From assembly GCA_032464575.1 (NCBI GenBank), contig JAWDKM010000005.1:62001-126000 (forward strand): a stretch of DNA of 64,000 bases, written 5' to 3'. Each line of letters opens with the position of its first letter. Position 1 is the stretch's first letter. The stretch is from Pontivivens sp032464575 (GTDB lineage: Bacteria > Pseudomonadota > Alphaproteobacteria > Rhodobacterales > Rhodobacteraceae). Position numbers and translations under genes: made by a program. The notes under the pieces are model-generated. The model ran no database searches. It saw only the letters and a list, made by a program, of their open reading frames with translations, and was not told the origin of the DNA. Positions 25,241-34,039 of this stretch are shown here, piece after piece.

Positions 25241-26232
25241 TGCGCATGACCCTCGCCGCCCTGCTTCTGCCGCTCGCGGCGGCGGCGCAGGAGCCCGCAG
25301 ATATTGTCGAGGCGCAGGTCGCAGACTTCATCCGGCCCGGCTTCGCGGCGTTCACCGCTGCCGCGGACGCGCTCGCCGCGGCACCGTGCGACGACATGGA
25401 AACCGCCTATCACGACGCGTTCGACGCCTGGATGCGGGTGAGCCATCTGCGTTTCGGCCCGACGGAGGAGGCGGAGCGCGGCTATGCCCTGTCGTTCTGG
25501 CCGGACGGCCGCGGGGCGACGCCGCGCACGCTCGCGGCCCTCATCGCCGGGGAGGATCCGGCGGTCGACGATCCCGCCGCCTTCGCCGAGGTTTCCATCG
25601 CCGGGCGGGGCTTCTTCGCCCTCGACTGGCTGCTCTTCGATCCCGAGCGCGAAGCCCCCCTGCCCGGCAGCTACGACTGCCGTCTCGCCGAGGCCATCGC
25701 TGCGGACATAGACCGCATCGCCGCGGAGCTCGACCTCGCATGGCAGGACGAGACCACCCTGATGCGGAGCGCGGGGGCCGAGGGGAACTTCGACTACCTC
25801 GAGCCCGAGGAGGCGGTGCGTGCCCTCTACAGTGCGCTCGTCACCGGGCTCGAGGTCACCATCGACCAGCGCCTCGCGCGCCCGCTCGGCACCTTCGAGC
25901 GGTCGCGCCCCCGCCGGGCGGAAGCCTGGCGCTCCGAACGGGCGGCGCGCAACGTCGACCTCTCCGTCGCAGCGCTCGCCGACTACGCCGGTCCGTTCCT
26001 CGCCGTCGCGGACGACGAGATCGAAACCGCCGTGCGCGAGGACTTTGCGCGGCTGCAGGCGCGCATCGAACAGCTCGACGATCCCGCCTTCGCCGGTGTC
26101 GCCACGCCGCAGGGCCGCCTGCGGATCGAGACGGTGCAGAGCGCCCTGCGCGAGATCCAGGGCGCGCTGGCCACCGAGGTCGCACCCGCGCTGGGGGTCT
26201 CGCAGAGCTTCAACGCGCTGGACGGCGACTGA
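25240..26232 (+). CDS. Second imelysin-like protein, degenerate GxHxxE
   Basis: 330 aa, signal peptide about 1-17 (ALLLPLAAAAQE). The overall imelysin pattern is clear (ADFIRPGFAAFTAAADALAA; AWMRVSHLRFGPTEE; NALDGD ending). At the place of GxHxxE it reads GRGFFALDWLLFD, so His is replaced by Phe and Glu by Asp. The cluster order di-heme cytochrome-imelysin-DUF1513 is a known iron-regulated block. It starts on the cytochrome stop codon and ends on the start of the DUF1513 gene, so all three are coupled. Confidence 0.88.
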   Translation: MRMTLAALLLPLAAAAQEPADIVEAQVADFIRPGFAAFTAAADALAAAPCDDMETAYHDAFDAWMRVSHLRFGPTEEAERGYALSFWPDGRGATPRTLAALIAGEDPAVDDPAAFAEVSIAGRGFFALDWLLFDPEREAPLPGSYDCRLAEAIAADIDRIAAELDLAWQDETTLMRSAGAEGNFDYLEPEEAVRALYSALVTGLEVTIDQRLARPLGTFERSRPRRAEAWRSERAARNVDLSVAALADYAGPFLAVADDEIETAVREDFARLQARIEQLDDPAFAGVATPQGRLRIETVQSALREIQGALATEVAPALGVSQSFNALDGD

Positions 26233-27308
26233 TGCGGCGGCGCGCGTTCCTCGCGGCACTCGGCGCCACGACGGCGCTCCCGCGGACAGGCTGGGCGGCC
26301 GCGGGCGACCCCGACTATCTGGCCGCAGCACGGCACGGTGCGGACCGCTACGTGCTGCATGGCCTGCGCGCGGATGGCAGTTCGGCCTTCGCCATCGACC
26401 TGCCCGGCCGGGGGCATGCGGCGGCCGCGCACCCGCACCGCGCGGAGGCCGTCGCGATCGCGCGCCGGCCCGGTACCTTCGCCCTCGTCCTCGACTGCAC
26501 GAGCGGTGCGGTGCTGTCGCGCCTAGCAGCCCCCGCGGGCCGGCACTTCTACGGTCATGGCGCCTTCACGGCGGATGGGGCGATGCTGCTCCTGACCGAG
26601 AACGACATCGATACCGGGGCGGGGCGGATCAGCCTGTGGGACGTCGGTTCCGGGTACCGGCGTGTGGCCGAGATCCCGTCGGGCGGCATCGGCCCGCACG
26701 AGATCCTGCGCCGGCCGGGCGGCGGCTTCGCGGTCGCGAACGGCGGCATCCGTACGCACCCCGACACCGGTCGGGAGAAGCTCAACCTCGACACCATGGC
26801 ACCCGACCTCACCCTTCTGGATGAAACGCTGCGCGAGGAGCGCCGCATCGCGCTACCGGCGAGCCTGCACCGCAACTCGATCCGCCACCTCGCCGTGCGG
26901 GAGGACGGCACGCTCGCGCTCGCGCTGCAATGGAACGGCGATGTGGAGCAGTCGGTGCCGCCCATCGCCATCGTAGGGCCCGACAGTGAACCGCGCCTCT
27001 GCACGGTGCCCGATGCGCTCGCCCGGCGGATCGAGGGGTATGTCGGCAGCATCACCTTTTCCGGTGACGGACAGCGGATCGGGGCGACCGCGCCGCGCGG
27101 TGACTGCCTCATGGTCTTCGATGTGGCAACGGGCGCGCTGGCGGACGTCATGCCGGCCACCGATGTCTGTGGCGTCGCTCCGGCAGGCGACGGATTCCTC
27201 GCGACGCAAGGGACGGGTCGGGTGCTGCGTATCGACGGCGGGGAGCACATCGTCGGCCGGGCCGATCTTGCCTGGGACAACCATCTCGTCGCCGTTGCGC
27301 GAAGCTGA
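26232..27308 (+). CDS. DUF1513 periplasmic beta-propeller protein
   Basis: 358 aa. A twin-arginine signal (MRRRAFLAALGATTAL) is followed by repeated WD-like beta strands (FGHGAFTADGAMLLLTENDI-like, GGIGPHEILRRPGGGFAVAN, HRNSIRHLAVREDGTLALAL), typical of DUF1513. Tat export suggests it folds, perhaps with a cofactor, before crossing the membrane. It ends the iron-regulated operon. Its role is unknown, presumably assisting the imelysin/cytochrome system. Confidence 0.88.
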   Translation: MRRRAFLAALGATTALPRTGWAAAGDPDYLAAARHGADRYVLHGLRADGSSAFAIDLPGRGHAAAAHPHRAEAVAIARRPGTFALVLDCTSGAVLSRLAAPAGRHFYGHGAFTADGAMLLLTENDIDTGAGRISLWDVGSGYRRVAEIPSGGIGPHEILRRPGGGFAVANGGIRTHPDTGREKLNLDTMAPDLTLLDETLREERRIALPASLHRNSIRHLAVREDGTLALALQWNGDVEQSVPPIAIVGPDSEPRLCTVPDALARRIEGYVGSITFSGDGQRIGATAPRGDCLMVFDVATGALADVMPATDVCGVAPAGDGFLATQGTGRVLRIDGGEHIVGRADLAWDNHLVAVARS

Positions 27309-27535
27309 GCCTCGTTGCCCTGCAATGCAGCGAGGCGGCGCCAGATCTCGCATACGCACTTTCGGCACGGCATCCTGAAATCGTCAGCAGTTCTTCGGGA
27401 AGACCCCGACGATCCCAGGAGCGCCCGGCGTTATGAACGCCTTGCGGCAGACGTCGCGAACCGGTGCGAGGCCGTCCCTCTGTCCTGTGGCGACGGCCAC
27501 GCCAACCACCCGCAGAGACGGCGCCGGCCAAGCGC

Positions 27536-28042
27536 TCAGGTCTGCACTGGCCCGTCTGCCGGGATGGGGCAGTCCGTGCAGACACGGCGGTCGCACAGGC
27601 GGCATAGCGTACGCCGCTCGCTCTGCGTCGTTTCTATCGAGGCCAGCATCTTGTGGAGAAGCGCGTCGAACGCCGCCCGCTCGGCGTCGGTGAAGTTCGT
27701 CAGAAGCGGCCGGATGGCGGCGAGGCGTCCTTTCAGGAGGTCCTCACGCAACGCCCTGCCCTGCTCGGTGAGATGAAGGGCCACGGCCCGCCTGTCGCGA
27801 CCTTCGCGCCGCTCCACCAGACCATCGGCGACGAGCCGGTCGACGAGGCGCACGGTCCCGGGGTGGGACAAGCCCAGGATGCGGCGGAGCTGGTCGTTGG
27901 AGGGGCCCGAGCCGTAGCCGATGACGACCAGCGCCGCCGGGGTCTCCCCCCCATGGCGGAGGATGTCGCGCGCCACATCCCCGATACGGTCGGCGACGGC
28001 GAGCCCCAGTACGCCGAGCAGGTTGGCGGTGCGATCGGTCAT
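27536..28042 (-). CDS. MarR-family regulator with a CxxC-x4-CxxC tail
   Basis: 168 aa from the ATG at 28042. The winged helix is standard: GPSNDQLRRILGLSHPGTVR, then LVDRLVADGLVERREGRDRR. The last 25 residues carry CRLCDRRVCTDCP, four cysteines spaced CxxC-x4-CxxC, which is not part of the common MarR fold and could bind Zn2+ or sense oxidants. It is divergent from the DUF3237-ogt pair with an ATGTGC-N5-GCACAT dyad between. A nearly identical dyad occurs before the GNAT gene at 30012. DNA-alkylation repair (ogt) among the targets hints at electrophile sensing (inferred). Confidence 0.88.
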   Translation of the reverse strand: MTDRTANLLGVLGLAVADRIGDVARDILRHGGETPAALVVIGYGSGPSNDQLRRILGLSHPGTVRLVDRLVADGLVERREGRDRRAVALHLTEQGRALREDLLKGRLAAIRPLLTNFTDAERAAFDALLHKMLASIETTQSERRTLCRLCDRRVCTDCPIPADGPVQT

Positions 28043-28085
28043 CCCCGGCAGACTATGTGCGGCGCGCACGGATTACAACTTGACA

Positions 28086-28104
28086 ATATGTGCATAACGC
28101 ACAT
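28086..28104. promoter_or_regulatory. Probable MarR operator, divergent promoter
   Basis: ATGTGC-ATAAC-GCACAT (28088-28104) with two flanking bases makes a 19-nt site between marR and the DUF3237 gene. It matches 17 of 19 positions of the reverse complement of 30039-30057. Confidence 0.6.
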
Positions 28105-28196
28105 GAATTGCTTCCGGTGCCAGTCGCGGGCCGACGGCACCGACTTGGGACGACGCACCAACCGCAAGTCAGAACAAAACGGGCAGAGGACACGAG

Positions 28197-28811
28197 ATGC
28201 CGGATACGACACGCAGAAACCTGGTTGTCGGCGCGGGTCTCCTGGCCGCGGCCGCTCCACTGGGACGCAGCGACGCGCATACCGTGGAGGCAGATGGCCG
28301 CGGCCTGACACTCGACGCCGACGGCTGGGATGCGGACAGTCCGCCAGAGCTGGAATTCCTGTTCGAGGCACGGGTCCAGCTCCATCTGCCGCCGATGGAC
28401 GTGGGAGAAATGCCGGACGGGAGGCGCATGATCTTCCTCGTGAAGGGCGGCACGTTCGACGGGCCGCACCTTCGCGGACGGGTCGTCCCCGACGCAGGTG
28501 CCGACTGGGTGCGGATCCGCCCTGACGGAACGGGCGCGCTCGACGTGCGCTTCAGCCTCGAGACACATGACAGCGCACTCATCTACGCCTTCTGGCAGGG
28601 TCGGTTCTGGTCCGCGCCGGAGGACGCGGAGTATGCGCTCGATCTCGAAAAACCGGACGATCCGGCCGGGGCATGGCGCTACTACTTCCGCACGGCGCCG
28701 CAGTTCGAGACCGGCGATCCCCGCTACGCATGGCTCAACAACATCATCGCCATCACCAAATCCCGGACGGGAGATGGCGGTCCCATCCACCGCGTCTTTG
28801 CCGTAAAGTAA
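28197..28811 (+). CDS. DUF3237 domain protein with twin-arginine signal
   Basis: 204 aa. An N-terminal RR-x-hydrophobic stretch (TTRRNLVVGAGLLAAAAPLG) looks like a Tat signal. The remainder is the DUF3237 beta-barrel: PELEFLFEARVQLHLPPMDV, then IFLVKGGTFDGPHLRGRVVP, then GADWVRIRPDGTGALDVRFS and YYFRTAPQFETGDPRYAWLN. The function of the family is unknown. It is divergent from marR and 3 nt before ogt, so probably one MarR-controlled operon. Confidence 0.85.
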   Translation: MPDTTRRNLVVGAGLLAAAAPLGRSDAHTVEADGRGLTLDADGWDADSPPELEFLFEARVQLHLPPMDVGEMPDGRRMIFLVKGGTFDGPHLRGRVVPDAGADWVRIRPDGTGALDVRFSLETHDSALIYAFWQGRFWSAPEDAEYALDLEKPDDPAGAWRYYFRTAPQFETGDPRYAWLNNIIAITKSRTGDGGPIHRVFAVK

Positions 28812-28814
28812 GGC

Positions 28815-29390
28815 ATGGGGCGCGCTGCTGTGTATCTGACCCTCTTCCCGACGCCGATCGGTGACTGCGGCATCGCCTGGCGCGGCGATACGGTGGTCGC
28901 GACGCGCCTGCCGGACAAGAGCCGTGCCGACACCGCACGCCGCCTCGCTGCGAGTACGGATGCCACGAAGGGCGAACCGCCGAGCGTCGTTCGTCGCGCC
29001 ATCGCATCGATCACCGCGCTGCTCGAGGGGAAAGGGACGGACCTTACGGCCATCGCCTGCGATCTCGGCGGGATCGATCCGTTCGAGACACGGGTCTACG
29101 CCGCGACGCGCGCGATCCCGGCCGGGGAGACGTCGACCTACGGCGACATCGCATCGCGGCTCGGCGACAGGCAGCTCGCCCGGGCCGTCGGACAGGCCCT
29201 GGGACGCAATCCGCTGCCGATCATCGTGCCCTGCCATCGCGTGATGGGGGCCGGAGGCCGGCTCACCGGCTTTTCCGCCACGGGCGGGATCGAGACGAAA
29301 CTGAGGATGCTCGCGATCGAAGGCGCGCGACTGGGCGGCGGGCCCGGGCTGTTCGATGATCTTCCGCTCGCAGCAAAACCGCCGAGGTAA
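28815..29390 (+). CDS. ogt: Methylated-DNA-[protein]-cysteine S-methyltransferase
   Basis: 191 aa, Ogt length. It transfers O6-alkyl groups from guanine to its own cysteine, a suicide repair. The acceptor is C140 in IIVPCHRVMGAGGRLTGFSA. The preceding DNA-binding helix (TSTYGDIASRLGDRQLARAV) and the arginine finger are intact. No Ada N-terminal domain is present. It follows the DUF3237 gene closely and probably shares the MarR-controlled promoter. Confidence 0.95.
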   Translation: MGRAAVYLTLFPTPIGDCGIAWRGDTVVATRLPDKSRADTARRLAASTDATKGEPPSVVRRAIASITALLEGKGTDLTAIACDLGGIDPFETRVYAATRAIPAGETSTYGDIASRLGDRQLARAVGQALGRNPLPIIVPCHRVMGAGGRLTGFSATGGIETKLRMLAIEGARLGGGPGLFDDLPLAAKPPR

Positions 29391-29448
29391 GCCCGTCGGC
29401 GGTCTCTCCCGGTGCGGATGCGCGGTGCGGGGCGTCGCCTTGTGACGG

Positions 29449-30012
29449 CTAGACGGTCAGGGCAACCACCCACTTGTGCTTGCCGATCTTGCGCGACCGC
29501 TCGAAGCCCTCGCGCTCGAACATGTGGAGCGCGCCATTGAACAGGAATGCCGGCGCGGCCTTTCGGCCCCCGATATCTTCCGGGTAGCCTTCGATGCGCC
29601 CGCCGCCGCGCTGCCGGATCTGTTCGACCGCACCTTTCAGAGCGGTTGAGGCGACACCACTGCCACGGTGCCCCTTTGCCGAGAAGAAGCAGGTAATCCG
29701 CCAATCCGGCAGCACCGGCGCCGTGGCGAGATAGGCACGCTGGTTGCGGATCCGCGGAAGCTCGTCGGGCGAGCCGAACTGACACCAGCCTACGCAGTCG
29801 GTGCCGCGATATACGAGGGAAGCATGCGCCCGCCCCTCACGGACCCTGCACTCCTTCGCCTTGCGCTTCGCCTCCGGCGGTGCGTCGGCGCCGTCCTTCC
29901 CGTGATACCACATGCACCAGCACCCGCCCCAGACGCCGTTATGCGCCTCCACCAGGCGCTCGAAGTCCGGCCAAGTATCCAGATCGAGCGATCTGGCTTC
30001 GTACGCGGTCAT
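29449..30012 (-). CDS. GNAT-family N-acetyltransferase
   Basis: 187 aa from the ATG at 30012, chosen because GGAAG lies 5 nt upstream; ATGs at 30027 and 30033 would add 5-7 residues. The GNAT acetyl-CoA motif A is ITCFFSAKGHRGSGVASTAL (R/Q-x-x-G-x-A form). Motif B includes ALHMFEREGFERSRKIGKHK. The N-terminal HNGVWGGCWCMWYHGKDGAD, with two close cysteines, is typical of a subgroup seen beside MarR or drug-tolerance genes. Substrate unknown. A MarR-like operator lies immediately upstream, identical in type to that of the marR-ogt promoter. Confidence 0.85.
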   Translation of the reverse strand: MTAYEARSLDLDTWPDFERLVEAHNGVWGGCWCMWYHGKDGADAPPEAKRKAKECRVREGRAHASLVYRGTDCVGWCQFGSPDELPRIRNQRAYLATAPVLPDWRITCFFSAKGHRGSGVASTALKGAVEQIRQRGGGRIEGYPEDIGGRKAAPAFLFNGALHMFEREGFERSRKIGKHKWVVALTV

Positions 30013-30038
30013 GCGATCTTCCGACATTCGCAATGGAT

Positions 30039-30057
30039 ACGTGCATTATGCACATAT
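30039..30057. promoter_or_regulatory. Second copy of the MarR operator, GNAT promoter
   Basis: GTGCAT-T-ATGCAC (30041-30053) is a perfect palindrome. Read on the minus strand, the 19-nt site 30057-30039 differs from 28086-28104 at only two positions. It lies 27 nt upstream of the GNAT start. Confidence 0.6.
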
Positions 30058-30347
30058 CGTCAAGCGGAAGAGCGCGCACTGAATGGAGCGATGGCCTCAG
30101 CGAACTTATGGCTGCGACGACCGATACGGAGTGCTGGAGCTGTCCTTCCGCCGAATGGCCGCACATCGAGGATGCGAGCTACCAGATTGGCTTCGGATGT
30201 TCATCGCCGGCGGTTTTTGCACGTGCTGTGGCGGCGTTCGGGGATCGATGCCGACGGAGCAACAGGCGCGGCGAGAACATCGCAGTCCCCCGCCTTCCCT
30301 AGCGCCCATGCCCGCTACGTATTTTTAGGGCGGTCCCGGGCAACCCC
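30058..30347. other. About 290-nt gap, no gene seen
   Basis: Between the GNAT promoter and the end of the racemase gene. The short plus-strand frames here lack a ribosome binding site and conserved sequence. No repeats were recognised. Confidence 0.35.
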
Positions 30348-30986
30348 TCAGATGACGAGTGCCCTGCACAGTCGCGCGGCGGCAGTTACGCCGTCGATCA
30401 CGTTGAGAGAAAAGCGCTCACGGATATCCTCCGCGATGGTGACAGCGCCCGCGCACCCGAGGATGAGATTGGCGGTGTCCTTGGGCAGCGTCCGGGCTGC
30501 GGCGGCGAATGCGTCCACCGCGCTTTTCGGATCATCCTCCAGAATGAGCACGGGCACATGCGCGGCCACGACACTCCGCACCACGTGTCCATGGCCGCTC
30601 CCAGAGATGTTCGCCTTGATCACCGGGACCGCGGCTTCGACCGTCGTCACAACTGCGGTTGGTCCCGACATCAGGTCGGCCATCACGAAACTCGCTTGGC
30701 CTATGCCGATGACCGGGCACGAAGCGACCTGCTGCGCCCGGGCAAGGCCCGTATCGTCGAAACACGCGATGACGATGGCCGACGCCCCGGCGTCAGACGC
30801 CTCCCGCACAAGTTCGAGAAGTGGCGGGAGCGCTGCGGCACCGTCCTTGGCCCCTTCGATGACAGGTGGTCCCTGCATCGACGTCCACCCTTCGAACGAA
30901 ATACCGGGCGACGTGCGCCGGGCGGCAGACAGCGCGCTTCGGGTCATCGCCTCCGTGCTGTTGGGGTTGATCAGAATGACGGTCAC
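30348..30986 (-). CDS. Asp/Glu/hydantoin racemase family protein
   Basis: 212 aa, GTG start 3 nt after the permease stop. Cofactor-independent racemase fold: the first catalytic cysteine lies in AIVIACFDDTGLA and the second in NLILGCAGAVTIAED. The N-terminal ILINPNSTEAMT is typical of hydantoin and allantoin racemases. It inverts the alpha carbon of amino acids or hydantoins. As the last gene of an ABC uptake operon it probably converts the imported compound or its D-isomer, so the transporter substrate may be a hydantoin, ureide or amino acid (inferred). Confidence 0.9.
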   Translation of the reverse strand: MTVILINPNSTEAMTRSALSAARRTSPGISFEGWTSMQGPPVIEGAKDGAAALPPLLELVREASDAGASAIVIACFDDTGLARAQQVASCPVIGIGQASFVMADLMSGPTAVVTTVEAAVPVIKANISGSGHGHVVRSVVAAHVPVLILEDDPKSAVDAFAAAARTLPKDTANLILGCAGAVTIAEDIRERFSLNVIDGVTAAARLCRALVI

Positions 30987-30989
30987 GGC

Positions 30990-31826
30990 TCAGACCATCC
31001 CCCTGCCGGCATCGGAGCTGCGGTCCTTGCGCCGTGACGTGAGCCAGACCGCCAGGAAGAAGACCCCGATGATGCAGAAGGAGAAGACCGTGGTCAGCGT
31101 GCCGAGGGCGAAGATGACGGGGGTCGTGACATTGGTCGTCATCCCGAAGATCTCGAGCGGCAGCGTGTTGTGGCTGCCCGCCGTCAGCAACGTGCGCGCG
31201 AACTCGTCGTAGCTGAGCGTGAAGCCGAACAGCGCGACGCCCAGAAGCGAGGGCGCGATGATCGGCAGCACGACGTAGGCAAAGGTCTGCCACGCGCTGG
31301 CGCCCTGATCACGCGCGGCTTCCTCGTAGCTTTTGTCGAAGCGGTTGAAGACGGCGAACATGATGAGCAGTCCAAAGGGCAGCGTCCACGTCAGCTGGCT
31401 GCCGAAACCGGAACTGGCCCAGTGGACCGGCAGGCCGAGCTGGTTGAAGATCAGCCCGACGCCCAGCGAGATCAGGATCGAGGGGATCACGAGCGATGCG
31501 ATGGCCAGGTAGAAGAGCACCGTCGCCCCGCGGAACCGCTTGCGAAAGGCCAACCCGCCAAGGACGGAAACAGCGACCGTCGTGACCATCACCATCAGGC
31601 CGAGCACGAAGGATCGGCCGAAACTGCCCCAAATATCGCCGACCGCCTGCTGCTCGAACAGATCGCGGAACCAGTGCAGCGACACCCCCCTCATGGGAAA
31701 GGTCAGCCCGCCCTGCGGCCCCTGGAAGCTGAGGATGCCGATGGTCAGGATCGGCCCATAGAGAAAGAGCACGAAGAGCGCGAAGAACGCGGCGAGGAGG
31801 TAGAAGCTGCGGCCGCGCCCTTCCAT
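30990..31826 (-). CDS. ABC transporter permease (PotC-like)
   Basis: 278 aa, six predicted membrane helices. The binding-protein-dependent transport motif EAA-x3-G reads YEEAARDQGASAWQTFAYVV before the fifth helix. It belongs to the spermidine/putrescine permease family (PotC type). The start is 1 nt downstream of the preceding permease stop. It forms the channel with the PotB-like gene in the same operon. Confidence 0.9.
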   Translation of the reverse strand: MEGRGRSFYLLAAFFALFVLFLYGPILTIGILSFQGPQGGLTFPMRGVSLHWFRDLFEQQAVGDIWGSFGRSFVLGLMVMVTTVAVSVLGGLAFRKRFRGATVLFYLAIASLVIPSILISLGVGLIFNQLGLPVHWASSGFGSQLTWTLPFGLLIMFAVFNRFDKSYEEAARDQGASAWQTFAYVVLPIIAPSLLGVALFGFTLSYDEFARTLLTAGSHNTLPLEIFGMTTNVTTPVIFALGTLTTVFSFCIIGVFFLAVWLTSRRKDRSSDAGRGMV

Positions 31827-31827
31827 C

Positions 31828-32676
31828 TCAGAGCTCCTTTCGGATATCGACGAGGCGCAGGAGCAGTCCGACGACGATCAGCACGGTCACCAGCAGGACG
31901 ACCGCGGTGGCCGAGGCCGAGGGGTACTGCAACAGGCCGATATCGTTCGAGATCAGACGCCCGACATTCGCGCGCTGTGAGCCGGACATGATCCGAACGG
32001 TGATGAAGTCTCCCATCACCAGCGTGGTCACGAAAATCGTGCCGATCATGATACCCGGCTTGCACAGCGGTATGATCACGTGCCGCAAGGTCTGCCAGCC
32101 GGAGGCGCCGCCGTCGCGCGCGGCTTCGATCAGCGAGCGATCGATCCGCATCATCGAATTGAAGATCGGGACGACCATGAAAAGCGTGTAGAGGTGCACG
32201 AAGGCTAGGATCACGCTGAAGTCGGAAAACAGGAGCCATTCCAGCGGCTCGTCGATCACGCCCCAGCCGATCAGCGCGGAATTCGCCAGCCCGTTGCGGC
32301 CGAGGAACGGGATCCAGCTTATCATGCGGATGATGTTCGAGGTCCAGAACGGGATCGTGCAGAGCAGGAACAGCGCGATCTGCCATCTCAGGGTCCGCAC
32401 CTCGAAGGCGAGGAAGTAGGCCACGGTGAAACCGATCACCAGCGTCAGGACCCAGGTGATCGCGGCATACTTGAAGGTGTTGAGGAAGACCGCGTAGGTC
32501 ACCGACGATCCGAACAGGAACTCGTAGTTGTCGAACTGGAAGGCAGGATAGATCGAGTATTCGGTCGCGCCCCAGAAGCTGACGACGACGATCATGGCGA
32601 TGGGCGCCACCAGGAAGGCCAGCAGGACGAGCGCCAGCGGCGCCGCCTGTATCCATGCCGTGATCTGTCTGGTCAT
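31828..32676 (-). CDS. ABC transporter permease (PotB-like)
   Basis: 282 aa from the ATG at 32676; the open frame extends upstream, but the first membrane helix follows this ATG (MTRQITAWIQAAPLALVLLA). EAA loop: SLIEAARDGGASGWQTLRHV. Six helices. Pairs with the PotC-like permease in a heterodimer. It lies 56 nt after the binding-protein gene. Confidence 0.9.
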   Translation of the reverse strand: MTRQITAWIQAAPLALVLLAFLVAPIAMIVVVSFWGATEYSIYPAFQFDNYEFLFGSSVTYAVFLNTFKYAAITWVLTLVIGFTVAYFLAFEVRTLRWQIALFLLCTIPFWTSNIIRMISWIPFLGRNGLANSALIGWGVIDEPLEWLLFSDFSVILAFVHLYTLFMVVPIFNSMMRIDRSLIEAARDGGASGWQTLRHVIIPLCKPGIMIGTIFVTTLVMGDFITVRIMSGSQRANVGRLISNDIGLLQYPSASATAVVLLVTVLIVVGLLLRLVDIRKEL

Positions 32677-32732
32677 TGCGGTTCCGGAAGAAGGCATTGT
32701 GCGCGGGAACGAGAGGCCCCCGCGCGATCGGC

Positions 32733-34007
32733 TCAGGCGGCGATGAACTCGTTCCACTTGCGAACCATGTACTGGTTCTCGTCCATCACGGCATTCCAGC
32801 AGGCCACAGCCCCCATCCGCTCCTCGAAGGAGCCGCCATCGCGGACGTCGCCGGCTTCCGCCAGGTTATCGCCGGTTGGCGAAGTGATGACGTCGGTCGC
32901 CTCCTTGCCCTCGAACCAGTAGCCCCACTCGTTCTCGGACATGAAGTCCCTGGAGGTCTCGGGCACGGCGGAGTAGTAGCCCTGCCGCATCAGGTAGCCG
33001 CCGACCCAGCCTGACAGGTACCAGTTGATGTACTCGTAGGCGGCGTCGAGCTCCATGCCGCTGAGGTTCGACGACAGGCCCAGCCCGCCGCCCCACGAGC
33101 GGTAGCCCTCCTCCAGCGGCTGGTACACGCACGGGATGCCGCGCGACTTCACCGCGGTGATCGCGGGCGACCACATGGACTGGATCACGACCTCGCCGGA
33201 GGCCATGAGGTTCACGCTCTCGTCGAAGGTCTTCCAGAAGGCGCGGAATTGGCCGTTGCGCTTGGCTTCGGTGAAGATCGCGATGGTCCTGTCGATCTCC
33301 TCGCGGGTCATGTTGCCCTTGTCCTCGTAGGTGATCTCGCCCATCGACTCGCAGACCATGGCCATGTCCATGATCCCGATGGAGGAGATGTCGAGGATCG
33401 AGGCCTTGCCCTGGAACTCGGGATTGAGAAGTTCGGACCAGTTGCTGATCGGCCGTCCGATCAGGTCGGGGCGGATGCCCAGCGTATCGGCGTTGTAGAT
33501 GGTGGGGATCAAAGTCATCCATCCGGACTCGCTGTCCACGAACTCCGTGCCGCCGGGACCTTCGACGAAACCGACGGTGTGCGGGGCGGTGCCCTGGGCG
33601 ATGGTGCTGTCCGGCGTCAGCTTGCCGTTGCGGAAAATGCCGACGATCTTGTCGTAGTTGGTGATCCGCGACGTATCCATCGCCTGGAGGTTCCCCGTGG
33701 GCCAGACCTTCTTGCAGATCCAGTATTCGATGTCGGCGATGTCGAAGCTGTCGGGCTGCGTTGCGGCGCGCTGCGTGACCGAGTCGGAGTCGAGCGCCGT
33801 CATCTCCAGCGTGAAGCCCAGATCCTCCTGCACCTTGTTGGCCACGTCGTTGAGGTTCGACACGCCGGTGCCGAACTGGCGCAGCACGATATTGCGGGTC
33901 TCCTGCCCCCAGACCATCGGCGCAGGCAGGGCAGATGCGGCCAGGGCCGCGCCGCCGGTCTTCAGCATCGATCGGCGGCTATAGCGGACTTTGGGTATCG
34001 TGGTCAT
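32733..34007 (-). CDS. Extracellular solute-binding protein (PotD/F-type)
   Basis: 424 aa from the ATG at 34007. A twin-arginine signal (YSRRSMLKTGGAALAASALP) is followed by a family 1/8 binding-protein body: ISNWSELLNPEFQGKASILD, MTLIPTIYNADTLGIRPDLI, VWGQETRN at the mature N-terminus. It captures the substrate in the periplasm for the two permeases. Tat export is common for this family in Rhodobacterales. Its ligand is not certain; polyamine is the family name, but the racemase partner suggests otherwise. Confidence 0.9.
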   Translation of the reverse strand: MTTIPKVRYSRRSMLKTGGAALAASALPAPMVWGQETRNIVLRQFGTGVSNLNDVANKVQEDLGFTLEMTALDSDSVTQRAATQPDSFDIADIEYWICKKVWPTGNLQAMDTSRITNYDKIVGIFRNGKLTPDSTIAQGTAPHTVGFVEGPGGTEFVDSESGWMTLIPTIYNADTLGIRPDLIGRPISNWSELLNPEFQGKASILDISSIGIMDMAMVCESMGEITYEDKGNMTREEIDRTIAIFTEAKRNGQFRAFWKTFDESVNLMASGEVVIQSMWSPAITAVKSRGIPCVYQPLEEGYRSWGGGLGLSSNLSGMELDAAYEYINWYLSGWVGGYLMRQGYYSAVPETSRDFMSENEWGYWFEGKEATDVITSPTGDNLAEAGDVRDGGSFEERMGAVACWNAVMDENQYMVRKWNEFIAA

Positions 34008-34039
34008 CGAATTGTCCTCTCTGTTGAGCGGCGATCTCT

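Noticed and set aside
30083..30328. Short plus-strand frame with several cysteines after the GNAT promoter
   Set aside because: No ribosome binding site, no conserved pattern, and composition unlike the neighbouring genes.
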